Counted from the first letter of the stretch, positions 20,976 to 32,671 are shown. The stretch: DNA of 64,000 bases from Nelumbo lutea (GCA_022828595.1 JAKGHH010000002.1:88318076-88382075); one strand, 5' to 3'. Notes: generated by a model from the sequence alone, not told the origin. A program made the numbers and translations.

Positions 20976-21288
20976 AACAAAGTTCACAATGGAGGTCCTA
21001 ATTGTTCCAGGAATTGCGTATAAGATTTCACATTGTGGAAGATGAGCTCTGTTCAGTGTATAGTTTTTGTAAATCCCAATATTCCATTTGCCAGTCATTC
21101 CTCTGGTGGTTGGAATCATGTTTTTGTTCCATTGACATTGATAATTGAGGAAGTACAGATATATTATGACACGTATAGTTTCCAAAGCATTGCTGGTTGA
21201 AATTTTACATGTGTGCTTTTTGTTCTGATAGAAGCAGTTGTCATTTTGTACTTAACCATTGGTCATCTTTTATCTGCAATATGCGTTT
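20976..21288 (+). other. Helicase 3' untranslated region, probable
   Basis: Sequence downstream of the TGA at 20973-20975 is ordinary single-copy-looking DNA with no other frame, ending at a hAT MITE. No canonical AATAAA is evident, so the polyadenylation point cannot be fixed. Confidence 0.45.
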
Positions 21289-21726
21289 TAGGGGTGAGCA
21301 AGAAAAACCGAAAAACCGAATCGACCAAAAAACTGACTGAAATTGAACTGAAATTTCGATTAATCGAACTGGTCGATTTGATAGTTTAAAAAAACTGAAA
21401 GTAGTTTTGGTTAACTAAAATAGAAAATCGGCAATTAACTGAACCGATTGGTAAATATATTTATAAATATTGTTATGTATATTTATATATATATTATATG
21501 TTTTATATATACTTTTAGTGTTTTATTATATATTTATATATATTTTTATAATATATTATTAATAATAAAAAACCGACGAATTGAACTGATGGTTAATCGA
21601 ATTGGTCAACAGATTAACCGATCGGTTTTGGTTTGGTTTTGATTAATGGTTTTCCTAAAACCGGTAACCCCGGTTTGATATAAAAAATAAGCCCACAAGT
21701 TGGTTAACGAACCGTGAGCACCCCTA
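21289..21726. mobile_element. hAT-type MITE
   Basis: 438 bp with ends TAGGGGTG and CACCCCTA. The flanks ATGCGTTT (21281-21288) and ATACATTT (21727-21734) match at 6 of 8 bases, both differences being G to A changes. The ends carry repeated aaccgaa and cgaact motifs; the core is A/T-rich. It lies about 310 bp past the helicase stop codon. Confidence 0.75.
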
Positions 21727-21734
21727 ATACATTT

Positions 21735-22705
21735 TGGACTTGACCTCATGCTTTTCTTTCCTCTGAAGTGGTGGGAGGGGGGCTGTTATGATGGGGTATT
21801 TTTCAATTTCACCAAATTAGCATCATTGGAAGGTATTATTTGTAGTAGGGATAAAAGTATCGTGTATCGTATTAGACAACTCAGATATGGATATGAATAC
21901 CGTTATGCTTTGGAAATGTTATAAACACAATATCGGGACTCTAAAGCTGATTTTTTTGTGAATAAGGTATAAACACATGAGAAATGTACACTTTAGTAGG
22001 TTATCTAAAACATGTAAATATTATACAATAATCACTTATTATTTACAAATTTTATTTACTTTTGAGAAAATTTATTTATTTAGTATTTTTATATAAATAA
22101 TAACTCTATTTTTTTCAAATAATAAATATGTTTTCATTTTCAACATATATTTTTATTTTACATATAATTGTAAAATAAAACATATAAATTATTAAAGGTA
22201 GAAAAATCTAGTTATTTTAGTATTTTTATATAAATAATGACTCTACTTTTTTAAATAATAAATATGTTTTCATTTTTAACTATATTTTTTATTTTACATA
22301 TAATTGTAAAATAAAACATATAAATTATTTAAGGTAGAAAAACCTAGTTATTTTAATTTTTATTGAAAATTTTATTTATGTAGTATTTTTATATAAATAA
22401 TGATTACTTTTTTAAATAATAAATATGTTTTTGTTTTTAACATATAATTTGTATGTAAAGAAAAACATATAAACATTTAAGGTAAATAAAATAACTTATT
22501 TTTATAACTTTCAATTCTTATTAAATTTTTGGGGAAATTAAATCTTAAATTATTTATTTTAGATTTTATAATTATAATTATATTTCAGTTTAATTATAGT
22601 TTTCATTTTTTTTTATTGAAGTTCAAAAACAATCGAAAGGTGGTCAATATACAGTTTTGTCAAACTAGCCACCGACACACTTTCATATCAGTACGCATTG
22701 GACCC
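21735..22705. repeat. A/T-rich block with three copies of a roughly 140-160 bp tandem repeat
   Basis: Units start with tagtatttttatataaataa at 22081, 22218 and 22381 and share aaataataaatatgttttc and acatataa segments. The third unit is preceded by an insertion, giving spacings of 137 and 163 bp. The array ends near 22505. The rest of the interval is A/T-rich and holds no gene. Confidence 0.7.
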
Positions 22706-22899
22706 AAGGTTCAAAGTATCGATACGGTAGGGCATTTCGGCTAGTATCAACCATTTTTTTAGTTTCATTTATTTTTTTTATTTTGGTTTAGAGGGGCCGG
22801 TTTAAGTCCAAGCTACCCTCTGAACTAGGCCTTGACCTGATATAATCCCTGTAGGGGCATATTGGGAAGGTTCTGATACGTAATGATTTTTTGAACCTT
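22706..22899. mobile_element. Short MITE with AAGGTTCAA ends
   Basis: 194 bp from AAGGTTCAAAGTATCGATAC to TTTTTTGAACCTT. A related element with the same ends lies at 51841-52049. I cannot assign a superfamily because no clear target duplication is visible. Confidence 0.65.
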
Positions 22900-23700
22900 G
22901 ATTGAACCCTATCCATTGATATGGTGCAATATAACTAGTCTAATTGCTTTCAACATGAATTTCCACTTAGTGGCCAATTTCCTAGAGCCTATTCAATAAT
23001 TATTTATTGTTATCATTGATTTTAAAAGAAAACTCTAGAATAATAAAAATCAATTTAAAGTTAATTTTTTTATTAATTTTCACTAATCTTTTAATAAATT
23101 TTATTATTTAAATGAATGAATTTACTTTGAGAGAAAGAAGAAGAGAAACGAACCATAATACATGATATTAACATGTGGGCGTTGTGTTTGTCATTAATTA
23201 GCTTTCGAAAGTAGTGATATCAAATTCTATCAAAAGATACTTAGATAAGACTTGTTGGATATTCACATTCCGTCATTGTTAACTTGTTATTGTTTTGAGT
23301 AGGTGGTCTATGACGTGCAGCCAGTCTTATACTCTCAATAAGGGGTGGAGCCACAAGTATAAGTGTGGGGTTCGTTCTGCTGTGCCCCCTAACCTATTAG
23401 ATTTGCACTATAATGGTATTATTAATGTCATAATTAAATAATAAAAATTTTAAAAATAAATAAAAATATATAAAATTTATAGACAAATTTGACATATCTA
23501 AATATCAAACAAAAATAAGTGTGGTAAACAAGTATTATTTTTAAAATTAACTATATAAATAGAATAAAAATTTAATTTTTCCTAAAAATAAGATTGTTTT
23601 TGTTTTTTCAAGTCAAATAGGCCAGCAGCACATGATGTCATAATTATTATAAAATTTGTGCACATATCTAATATTATATTTTTATCATATAAAAAAATAA
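22900..23700. other. Non-coding A/T-rich intergenic DNA
   Basis: No frame, LTR end or terminal inverted repeat could be recognised. The A-rich end, aaaaaataa at 23692-23700, is the left target duplication of the next element. Confidence 0.5.
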
Positions 23701-23739
23701 GGATAAATTACAAAGACCCCATACCCTTGACCGTTAAGT

Positions 23740-24091
23740 CAAATGATGGAATATGTTAAATTACCAAAATATCCCACTAAAAGTTTTTCTATTTTCCTTT
23801 TTTTGCCTTTTTTTTTTTTTCTCCTTTCTTCAATTCTTTTCCCCTCCCTGCAATACTTGGGGAGCCGGAGCCGGAGCCGGAGCCGGCATCACGTCCCGAC
23901 CTAAAGAAGCCGTCGCCGCTGCTAATCCTTCCTTTGTCATCCACGAGTCCTGCAATAATGGTAGCCACCGACGTTCTAATTGGAAATCTAGAATTTCTAG
24001 GCATCTAGCCAACTACCAGTTAGGTTTCTAGTTGGAAATCTAGGTGGATGACCATTTGAAGTTCCGAAGAGCTACAACCCAATAACTCATC
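23740..24091. other. Remaining interior of the Pack-MULE-like element
   Basis: A G/C-richer piece with a perfect (GGAGCC)n run at 23861-23886 is followed by a short repeat of agttggaaatctag. Short frames occur on both strands (for example 60 codons on the minus strand at 23830-24012), none recognised. It may be a second captured fragment or leader of the F-box parent. Confidence 0.35.
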
Positions 24092-25177
24092 TCATTGTTT
24101 TGGGTTAGATGGAAAAACAAATTCCTCATAAATTTGCACACTTGGTCGAATGGCTACCAACGCCGCCCCCTTCAACACCATCCCGTTGGGCAGCTCCAAG
24201 TGTGGAGCATACCAGAGTCTCATGTTCAGCGCAGGCACCAGCATTCGTCTTGAAGCTGTCGAAGCAGACGGGCTTTCATACAAGGAACACCCAGCTCGTT
24301 GGCGTCAGTCAGGACAAGGCTTTCCAAGGTGTGATGCTCAGCGATAATTGGCTAGAGCAGGTAGTGTCTCGCTGATGCAGCTATCAGAGAACTGATTGTC
24401 CAGACGACTCTCAATTTTAGGCCCCTGTTGGTGTAGAACGACTCAGGGATGTTCCCATTGTCATCTCCGTTTCCAACACACAAGCCATCGCTACCAACGT
24501 CATTTTTCTGCACGGATGAAGATTTGGTGGTTCCCGGAGAAAGGACAGATGAAGCACCGAGTATGACGCAGGTGCCAAAGGGTGGATCTGAAATCTGCCC
24601 TCCATTTAAGCAAAACGCCATCCTCGATTCCTAATTCTCCTCCAGGAAGCTCGATTCGGAGGCGATGGATCTCATTGATGTTCCTCAACACCTGGGTCAG
24701 GGAGTGGTGGGTATCGCCACCTGCTTCCATTTCCTTGTCATCACCAACACCTCCGCCTCCCCCACCACCACCACTGCTACCACCGTTTAGAGACGAGGTA
24801 GACGAGGATTTCTTAGGGCCGAGAAATTGACCAAGGGCCTGGAGAGGCTTAACGATGCCACCGAAAACAAAACGGACGAGGTTCGAGAAGACGCCTCGCG
24901 TCTTATAAAAAACGGCAGCCCCCGAAGAAGCATTTTCGTCAGAGATGACGCAGTCGACCCTTACAACAACGTTATCCACCTGAGGAACCAGACCATGGAA
25001 CCGACGGGACACAACGCAGCAGCAGCCCAACGCCTTCACATCTCCGATCTTGTTGAACACAACCAGAAGCAAAGAGTCCGGTGCTACCCTTCTAGTACTA
25101 GCCTGAGATCGGCTCTGACCGACGATGAATGGTGGCGGAACCACCACGGCCGTAGTCGATGATGCTACCTCGATCAC
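24092..25177 (-). pseudogene. F-box protein gene copy (At5g46170/At4g18380 type), broken
   Basis: The minus-strand frame 25177-24500 begins MIEVASSTTAVVV and contains the F-box, DSLLLVVFNKIGDVKALGCC, then VVSRRFHGLVPQVDNVVVRV. It continues with LVRFVFGGIVKPLQALGQFL, a Ser- and Gly-rich linker and LRIELPGGELGIEDGVLLKW. Near 24578 the frame shifts to one reading GTCVILGASSVLSPGTTKSS. A TAG at 24352 ends that frame where the family continues. A second shift near 24275 leads to LVPALNMRLWYAPHLELPNG and VLKGAALVAIRPS near 24125. The last 50 or so residues of the family are missing. Intact members would act in SCF ubiquitin ligases, with the F-box binding SKP1. Confidence 0.88.
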
Positions 25178-26110
25178 TTATTTGTTGTCTCCTTCAGATT
25201 TCTTTTCTTGTTATCATTGGCGCAACTGTTGTTTAGTTCTTCGTTAACCAACAAAGTTTCTCGCATTTTCCATTTTCACCACTCAACACCTGCAATGTTT
25301 TCCTCGCAAGGGTAGTAAGGGTTTAAAAATATCGTAATGGTTTTTTTGGACGGAAGGCTAACGGAAGGGGTCTTTGTCTCACGGTCATAGTACAGGGGTC
25401 TTTATCGCAAAACAAAGTACAGCAAATCCCGTAGTACAGGGAGGGGTTTTTGTAATTTATCCAAAAAATAAATATAATAAATAAGAAATATTTTTTTGAC
25501 AGTGAATGAAATAAAAAATCTACATCCACCAGCTCACCATGCTTTGATTATTTATATTTTTTTAAATGATTTTAATAAAGATATTGAAATTATTAATTTT
25601 ATCTGAAATTGCCACATGCATATTTAGTAAATATTGAAGATAAAGGACTTATACATACCTTGAGTTTTCATTAATTGATTTAAACATACTTGAGTTTTTC
25701 AAAAAAAACTTAGATATACCTTGTGGGTTGACCCCACTGGACTTAAACATACTCTCATTTTTCTCTCTCTTTTCATAAACCTCTTTTAATATTTTAAAAA
25801 TACATTTTTTGCCCTTTGAAAATAAAAGACAATTTTAAAACAATATACTCTGTTTCTACAAGTACAACAGTCTTTACAATATATAGCACAAAGGAACAAA
25901 GGTAGACCTCTTAAATCTTTTTCCTGCAGGTGTAGGAAGTTGGTTCAAGTTGTAGAGACTAGAACTTTCTATTAAGCTTGCGCAGATCAAACTTTAAGTG
26001 GGGGCCGGTGGTTGATCCATGGTGTAGTAGGGGACGGGTGGTTGAGGATAACAATACAAATGCAGTTTGGTGATGGTGGCAAATTGGAGACCGGATATGC
26101 TCCTCAGAGC

Positions 26111-26227
26111 GCACCTCACACGGACCTCATGAGTTCATCTCACCATGTATTGGGAATATCCCATCCTTTGTATTGTTATTCATGGGGAGATGTTCCCTAT
26201 ACACGGTAGGATGGGGTTGTGAGGTGC
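26111..26227. repeat. Foldback segment related to the one at 30954
   Basis: GCACCTCACA at 26111 pairs with GTTGTGAGGTGC at 26216. Inside, catgtattgggaatatccc pairs imperfectly with gggagatgttccctatacac. The same core pair occurs in the foldback at 30954-31113, so both belong to one family. Confidence 0.6.
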
Positions 26228-26248
26228 AAATTGTAGGTTGAAGGAACA

Positions 26249-26251
<3 letters not shown>

Positions 26252-26312
<61 letters not shown>
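26252..26312. repeat. (GA)n microsatellite
   Basis: About 30 uninterrupted AG units follow 'aacaa' and end at 'aggtgatg'. Confidence 0.95.
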
Positions 26313-26314
<2 letters not shown>

Positions 26315-26689
26315 GATGAATTGTTTTCATTGCCACCTCTGTGAAGGGGTAGGAAAAGGAGAGAATAGAAAGGGAAAGAAAGAAAGGAAAAGGTGGAGGG
26401 GAGAAAGAGAATGGGGAAAGATGAGGTAGCTGAGCTTGGTATTCAAGTGATGATGTTTTGGACATGATGAACAATACATAGGTTTCTCTGGTTAATTTTT
26501 GAAAACTTAAAGAATGATGAAGGGTAAATTAGGTCTTTTATGACCATAAGGTATATTTAAGTCTATTAAAAAAGTTCAAGGTATGTTGTTTAAGTCAATT
26601 TATGAAAACTTAGAGTATGCTTAAGTCTTTTACCCAGTATTAAATGGATCAAATAGAGTTTATTTGCATTTGATCCGCTTTTTTATATA

Positions 26690-26730
26690 CTAGTAAAAGT
26701 GTATGCGTGTTGCACGTGGCAATATCAAAT
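26690..26730 (-). mobile_element. Helitron-type 3' terminus, minus strand
   Basis: On the minus strand the sequence reads GCCACGTGCAACACGCATAC then ACTTTTACTAG, followed by T. The hairpin CGTG-CAA-CACG lies about a dozen bases before CTAG, and CTAG|T is the normal Helitron end and insertion context. The element would extend to the right of 26690. Its start could not be found. Confidence 0.5.
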
Positions 26731-27994
26731 GATGATGATGATAATAGTCAGCAACCAAATGACCTTACTAGTTGAACCACTAACCTATTTAACCAGGAAA
26801 ATGGACTATGATTAAGATATTAATTCATTTTTTTCTTTGTATTTTAGTCATTTCTATCTTTACTAACAATAATTTTATTTTTCAAACATATTTTTGTTTA
26901 ATATGAAGAATATATAACATTAATGCATGTTCAAAATTTTCTATAAATTTTATAAAAAATCTATTTTTTTATTTTTTATTATTTAATTTATGAGATAATA
27001 AAAATTACTTATTTACCAAGAGGAAATGAAATTCCAATATATTTGAACATTGGTTTTTAATATTGTGGTCAAATAAGTTATATATATTATTTATATATAA
27101 TATATATGTTATTTATTATTTATTTATAAATATGTTATTTATATTGCTTTCTTGTAAACTTCTTATGTGATGAAAATAGTTGAAAAATACTTATATTTTT
27201 TTTGTTTTTATTTGTTTTAATTATTATATTTTCTTTTCCTTTTAATAATTTATTATTTTTAATTAAATCGGGTCATATCAGATTCAGATATCCAAAATAT
27301 TAATCAGATTCAGATTTGAATCAATATTTACGAGATCCAATCAGATCTTTGGATAGAATCGAATTCAAATATACCCTGATTCAAATCCGATTTGATCTAT
27401 TTGCATCCCTACCAAACCACTTGCCTACAATGACCTAGCTAATTAAATCATTGAACCATTTGACATGGTTAGTGAGGTCATGTGTTTGACATTAATTCTC
27501 TTTATTTTTTATCCTAATTTTTATCCCATTTCTATCATCAATGAAAATAATTCTCATTAATCACACTTTTTTATATTATGAATATATAATATTATAGAAT
27601 GTGCCCAAAATTATTTACAAATTTCTATATTTCCTAGAACTTTATGTATTTTATTATTTAATAATAACATCATGTGTTGATCCATTTGACATGGATAGTT
27701 GAACCACTGACCCCACCACTAGGATGGAAAAACTATTTTTTCTTTTTCGGTTGATTTTTAAATCATGTATAACATTTCCATCATCAATAAAAGTAATTGT
27801 TATTTCCACATTTATTTTTGCATGTGGCAATACTAAATGATGATGATGATAATAATCAATAACCAAAGGACCTTATTGGTTGAACCATTAACCTATTTAA
27901 CTAGGAAAATGGACTATGATTAAGACAATAATTCATTTTTTCTTAATGTATGTTCAAATTCTTTGTATTATAGCCATTCAATGCATGGGTTCAA

Positions 27995-29715
27995 AATAAG
28001 TTAGGTTTTGGTTGAAAATTTTGGGGTTTTGGCATTAATTTGGATTTACCCTAAGGTCCACATTTAGAATTGGGCACAAATTCGGTTTTGGTTGGCAAAT
28101 ATAGGTTTTTGGCGTTAATTTGGGTTTAGGCTAAGGTCTATATTTAGAGTTGGTCATGGATATATTAGCCCTTAACCTCATCCAATCCATTTAATTTAGA
28201 CTCCATTTCTTTTTCTTTTGGCCATTTACCCAACACATTTACTCGTGTTATTTTATTTCCCAAGTGAGATAATAAGCATTTTACCCTTAAAAAGATAGAA
28301 TTATAAGGGACAATATTATTCCATGGTGTGTTGGAAACTTTCTCCCCAAGTGGGAAAGTTATCCATTATCACTTACCCAAGTAAGTAATACCCAAGGAAA
28401 GTGGTTTTTTTTATGGGTCCTATATTAATTTGTAAAAAAGAATATGGGAAAATCAGTTAATAGGAACCACAATTCCATTAACCAACTTCCCCCCCTCTTC
28501 AAAATCCAAAAAATGAATATGGCCTTATTGAGAGCAAGAAGTGGTTGACAATTGAGAGATCTAGAGAATGTGTATGTGTGTGTTTTAAGAATGATCTTAT
28601 TGAAGAGAGTAATTATCGATATTATTAGAGATAATTAAGACTCAAGAGGGTTTTTATTTTTAACTTTTTATATTTTAATTATTTAATTTAAAAATAGATA
28701 GTCACATGCATAAGATGAGAGGAAGAGGTTCATATGAGCTACTCTTCAAAAAAAAAAATGTATTTTTAAGGGAAAAATGAAACAATAGTGATTTAACAAA
28801 GTTTTTATATATTTCTAGTTCTTTACATATAAAATAGTAGAAAAAAATAGTTTCTATTCATTTTTTAGTTATTGAGCTTAAAATTTAGATTTTTGGCATA
28901 AATTTGGGTTTAGGCTAAAGCCCATATTTAGAGTTGGGCAAAAGTTAGGTTTTGGTTAGAAAATTTTAGTTTTTGGCATCAATTTGGATATAGGCTAAAG
29001 TCCATATTTAGGGTTAGGCAGAAGCTAGGTTTTAGTTGGCAAATTTAGGTTTTGCATGAACTTGGGTTTAGGTTAAGGTCCATATTTAGAGTTGAGTAGA
29101 AATTAGCTTGATTAGAAAATTTAGGTTTTTGTCATCAATTTGGGTTTAGGCTAAGGTTCATGTTTAGAGGTGGTCATAGATTGGCCCTTAACCACATGTT
29201 TGAGAAATGAGTGAAGGAGGTTCATGTAAGTTGTTGTGGGTTTGAAAAATGTATTTTTAAGGAAAAAATGAAGTAACATTGATTCACCAAATTTTATATA
29301 TATTTATAGTTATTTACATATAAAATAATAGAAATTATGAAATTTTTATTAACTTTCAAATTTAGGTTTCGTACATCAATTTGGGTTTAGGATAAAGTCC
29401 ATATTTAGAATTAGATAGGAGTTAGGTTTTGGTTGACAAGTTTCAATTATTAGCATTAATTTGGGTTTAGGATAAGGTCCATATTTAGAGTTGTGCACAA
29501 GTTAGGTTTTGGTTGGAAAATTTAGGTTTTTAACATCAATTGAGGAGTAGGCTAAGGTCCATATTTAGAGTTGGGCACAAGTTAGGTTTTGGTGAGCAAG
29601 TTTATTCCTTTGGCATCAATTTGGGTTGAAGCTAAGGTCCATATTTAGAATTGGTCATGGATTGGCCCTTAACCTGACCCAATCCATTCAATTCATTGGG
29701 AGCTGAAAGGGTAGA

Positions 29716-29781
<66 letters not shown>

Positions 29782-30500
29782 AAGAATTATTTATTGAAGA
29801 GAGTAATGCTCGACTTTATTAGAGACAATCGAGACTCAAAAGGTTTTTAGTTCTGATTTTTTATGTTTTTTATCATTTAATTTAAAAATAAATAACTGCA
29901 TGTGTAAGAAATGAGAAGAGAATGGGGTGGTTCATGTGAGCTATTGTTCAAAAATGCATTTTTTAAAGGAAAATGAAGTAATAGTGATTCACCATAGTTT
30001 TATTTATTTATAGTTCTTTACATATAAAATAGTAGAAAATAATTTTATTTTATTTTTTAGTTATTGAGCTTCAATTTTAGTTTTTGGCTTCAATTTGCTA
30101 CGGTCCATATTTAGAATTGGATAGAAGTAAGGTTTTGGTTAGCAAATTTTAGTTTTTGGCATCGATTTGTATTTAGACTTGATTTGGAAGGAGTACAAAT
30201 ACAAATGTGTACAGTACAAATCCAAACAAAAATAATACAAAATATAAGGTTTTATATTTGTATCCCTTCCAAATGGAGCCTTAGGAAAAAAAGGTCCATA
30301 TTAACAGTTAGGTAGCTGGGGTTTGATAGGCAAATTTAGGTTTTTGGCATCAATTTGGGTTTATACTAAGGTCCATATTTACAATTGAGAACACGTTAGG
30401 TTTTAATTGGCAAATAAATTATGTTTATTTGACAAATTTAGCTTTTGGGCATCAACTCGGGTTTAGGTTAAGGTCCATATTTAGATTTGGTGAAGGATTT
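27995..30500. repeat. Interspersed minisatellite, unit about 80 bp
   Basis: The consensus unit runs roughly ttaggttttggttggcaaat, ttaggtttttggcatcaatt, tgggtttaggctaaggtcca, tatttagagttgggcacaag. Runs of two to four units occur near 27995-28175, 28866-29190, 29360-29680 and 30058-30500. The runs are separated by copies of a longer segment, giving a higher-order repeat. Confidence 0.82.
29721..29777. repeat. (GA)n microsatellite
   Basis: About 28 uninterrupted GA units lie inside the repeat block. The equivalent place near 28550 has only gagagatctagagaa. Confidence 0.95.
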
Positions 30501-30765
30501 ACCCTTAACCTAACTCAATTAATTTTGGTGGTTTTGACATGTTTTTTTGGCCTGTGGAAAAAGCTCAAAAGACTAAAAAATGGGTTGGGTTGATCGGTTT
30601 CAACGATTTGATAAACAATCTTAGTTGAAATTAATTATCGCTATTTTTATATTGTAAAAAAAGATTATAAAAAATAGTATATAAAATATAAATAATTATT
30701 AATTATTTAAAATTTTAAAATATAAAACAATTGTATGCTTTTATGTATTTCTATTGTTTAGCTTT

Positions 30766-30804
30766 TACTTAGCAAAGCCTGTACATTGCATGGGTGTCTG
30801 CTAG
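30766..30804 (+). mobile_element. Helitron-type 3' terminus, plus strand
   Basis: CCTGTACATTGCATGGG then TGTCTG then CTAG, followed by T. The first part is a decayed palindrome: restoring CG at each TG or CA mismatch gives a perfect 7 bp stem with an ATT loop. The element would extend to the left of 30804. Confidence 0.5.
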
Positions 30805-30953
30805 TATAATAATATATATGCAATTACTAATTAAGCTTAATCATTACTTGATAGGCAATGAATCCATGTGAACAAGGATGGAATCACTCACTTGCCAAGG
30901 CCAAGTCATTGGCTATTGTGTTTTGTATGCAGGCCCATATCGGCCCATTGAGA

Positions 30954-31113
30954 TCACATCTCTACCCCACAATGCTCCACAACACATCCCCACTGTGTAT
31001 TGGGAACATCTCCCAATGATAGTACCAGAACCGATGATATCATCATTGGGAGATGTTCCCAATACACGATGGGGATGTGTTGTGGGGCAGCCCCTTGTGG
31101 GGCGGAGATGTGA
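30954..31113. repeat. Foldback MITE-like element, about 65 bp stem
   Basis: The left arm tcacatctctaccccacaa..., with acaacacatccccac and tattgggaacatctcccaat, pairs with the right arm attgggagatgttcccaata, ggggatgtgttgtgggg and gcggagatgtga. The loop is about 20 bp (agtaccagaaccgatgatat). A transcript would form a long hairpin. It is related to 26111-26227. Confidence 0.82.
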
Positions 31114-32368
31114 ACTCTAACTCATTACCAAATACAAACTTCTAGTTCTAGTCTATCCATTACCATTTAGACCCCACAATCCAACACATTTTCCTATCCC
31201 CTTTTTGTAGATGAAGATACTCTATATTATAGAATACCAATTCAATATTTTAATTGTTATTTTTTCTTTTTCTTTTAATAATTCATTACTTTTTAAAAAT
31301 ATTAAATTGGATCATATCAGATTTGAATATCTGACATTTTGATTGGATTCAAATTCAAATTAATATTTATGAGATTTGATAGAATGTTTGGACTAGATCA
31401 TATTTGAATATACCTTAATTAAAATCTGATTTGATCTGCTTGCATCCCTACTAAACCACTTGCTTACGATGACCTAACTAATTAAATTATTGAACCATTT
31501 GACATAGTTAGTCATGTCATGTGTTAGACATTAATGCTCTTTATTTTTTATCCTAATCTTTATCCCATTTTTATCATTAATGAAAACAATTTTCATTAAT
31601 CACACTTTTTTTATATGATGAAAGTATAATATTATATAATGTATCCAAAATTATCGACAAATTTCTACATTTTCTAGAATTTTATGTATTATATTATTTA
31701 ATAATATCATCCATTTGACATGGATAGTTTAACCACTAACTCATCACTTGGATGGAAAAACCATTTTACATTTTTGGTTGATTTTAAATCATGTATTCCA
31801 TTTTCATCATCGATAAAAGTAATTCTTATTTTCACATTTTTTTTGTTTAATATGGTGAATATATAACAATAGAATTGTATCAAAGTTCTTTATATAATGC
31901 TTATATTTTTCTTTGAGTTTATGTATGTATTTATGTAGGTAATATTCGTTACTTAGTTATGACATCATATATTGGCCCATTTGGCCCAGAATGCTAGATC
32001 ATTGACCTACCTACCATCAATATATGGAAATGGTTTCATTTTCAAACTGATTTTAAATTTTGCATTTCATTTATATCATTGATAAAAAATTATTATTTAT
32101 CATACTTATTTTTGTTTATATTATTAATTTATAATATTATAGATGTGCCCAAAATTTTTAATTATGCATCATGGGTTAACATATTTAACATGAAAGGTGA
32201 ACCACTATCGCACCCCCTATATAGGAAGATGGTTTAATTTCCCATCGGTTTTAAGTTGTATATTTGATGTCCATCATTAATAAAATTACGACAAATATAT
32301 AATAATAGAAATGTGTCCAATTTTTTTTCAAATTTTTTTTCTATATTTTTTGTATTTCTTATATTTCT
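31114..32368. repeat. Second copy of an A/T-rich repeat also at 27230-27860
   Basis: Segments such as gaaccatttgacat, attctctttattttttatcc / atgctctttattttttatcc, cattaatcacactttttt and ttatgtatt-ttattatttaataat occur in the same order at about 27440-27660 and 31490-31700, some 4.03 kb apart. Further diverged units follow to 32340. No gene is visible. Confidence 0.65.
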
Positions 32369-32671
32369 TGTTAGTGGTCGAGTATGTAGGGGTATTTTTA
32401 TCTTTATACTTATGTTGAGGTTGTTGATGTGTAATATTATGTTAGAACTAGTGTCCCTCACTTAAGTAGGGGCACATGTGTCTTTTCCATTATGTTTGTA
32501 ATATAGAATATATCTGGCCGAATGGGAGAAGTAATTTTTCTCTCATTCGAACTAGACTTTTCTTCTCCTTTCTCTCTCTCTCTTTCTTTATTCTTTCTTC
32601 TCCTCTCTTCTCGGTTGTTTTCAGACTAACATAACTCAAGGGAAGACTGAATTATAATATGGTACCGGAGC
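32369..32671 (+). mobile_element. LTR (263 bp) with primer-binding site
   Basis: TGTTAG at 32369 and CTAACA ending at 32631 form a perfect 6 bp terminal inverted repeat. TGGTACCGGAGC at 32660-32671 resembles the initiator Met tRNA complement, 28 bp past the LTR. A pyrimidine-rich stretch (ctctctctctttc) lies just before the LTR end. A fragment of the same LTR is at 8948. No gag or pol follows, so only the 5' end of the element is present. Confidence 0.7.

Larger units (their letters stand above)
23701..25462. mobile_element. Pack-MULE-like element carrying an F-box gene copy
   Basis: The ends are GGATAAATTACAAAGACCCC and, inverted on the right, GGATAAATTACAAAAACCCC (19 of 20). Weaker similarity extends to about 80 bp, including CCGTTA and aatat-type blocks. 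It is flanked by an exact 9 bp repeat, AAAAAATAA (23692-23700 and 25463-25471), the target size made by Mutator-like transposases. The 1762 bp interior carries most of an F-box coding sequence and no transposase. The duplication is low-complexity, so some doubt remains. Confidence 0.8.
25639..26635. mobile_element. Mutator-like non-autonomous element with about 85 bp inverted ends
   Basis: The left end GATAAAGGACTTATACATAC and the inverted right end GGGTAAAAGACTTAAGCATAC stay similar for about 85 bp, including gagttttcattaattga / aagttttcataaattga. The flanks AATATTGAA (25630-25638) and AGTATTAAA (26636-26644) match at 7 of 9. The interior holds a foldback segment and a GA microsatellite. No transposase is present. 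Confidence 0.65.
26731..30765. repeat. Helitron-like, repeat-rich non-coding block
   Basis: The block lies between two outward-facing Helitron-type 3' ends. The segment after 26710 (ggcaatatcaaatgatgatg... ggaaaatggactatgattaa) recurs at 27829-27960. There is no long frame. Inside lie a minisatellite family (next entry) and larger repeats starting at about 28540, 29210 and 29715 that share 'tcaccaaagttttatatat' and 'ttctttacatataaaat' type segments. Confidence 0.5.

Noticed and set aside
24827..25162. Plus-strand 111-codon frame opposite the F-box copy
   Set aside because: It is the antisense shadow of the F-box coding sequence, which matches a known family on the minus strand.
26127..26474. 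Minus-strand frame of 115 codons with a long Ser-Leu run
   Set aside because: It is a translation of the (GA)n microsatellite, not a protein.
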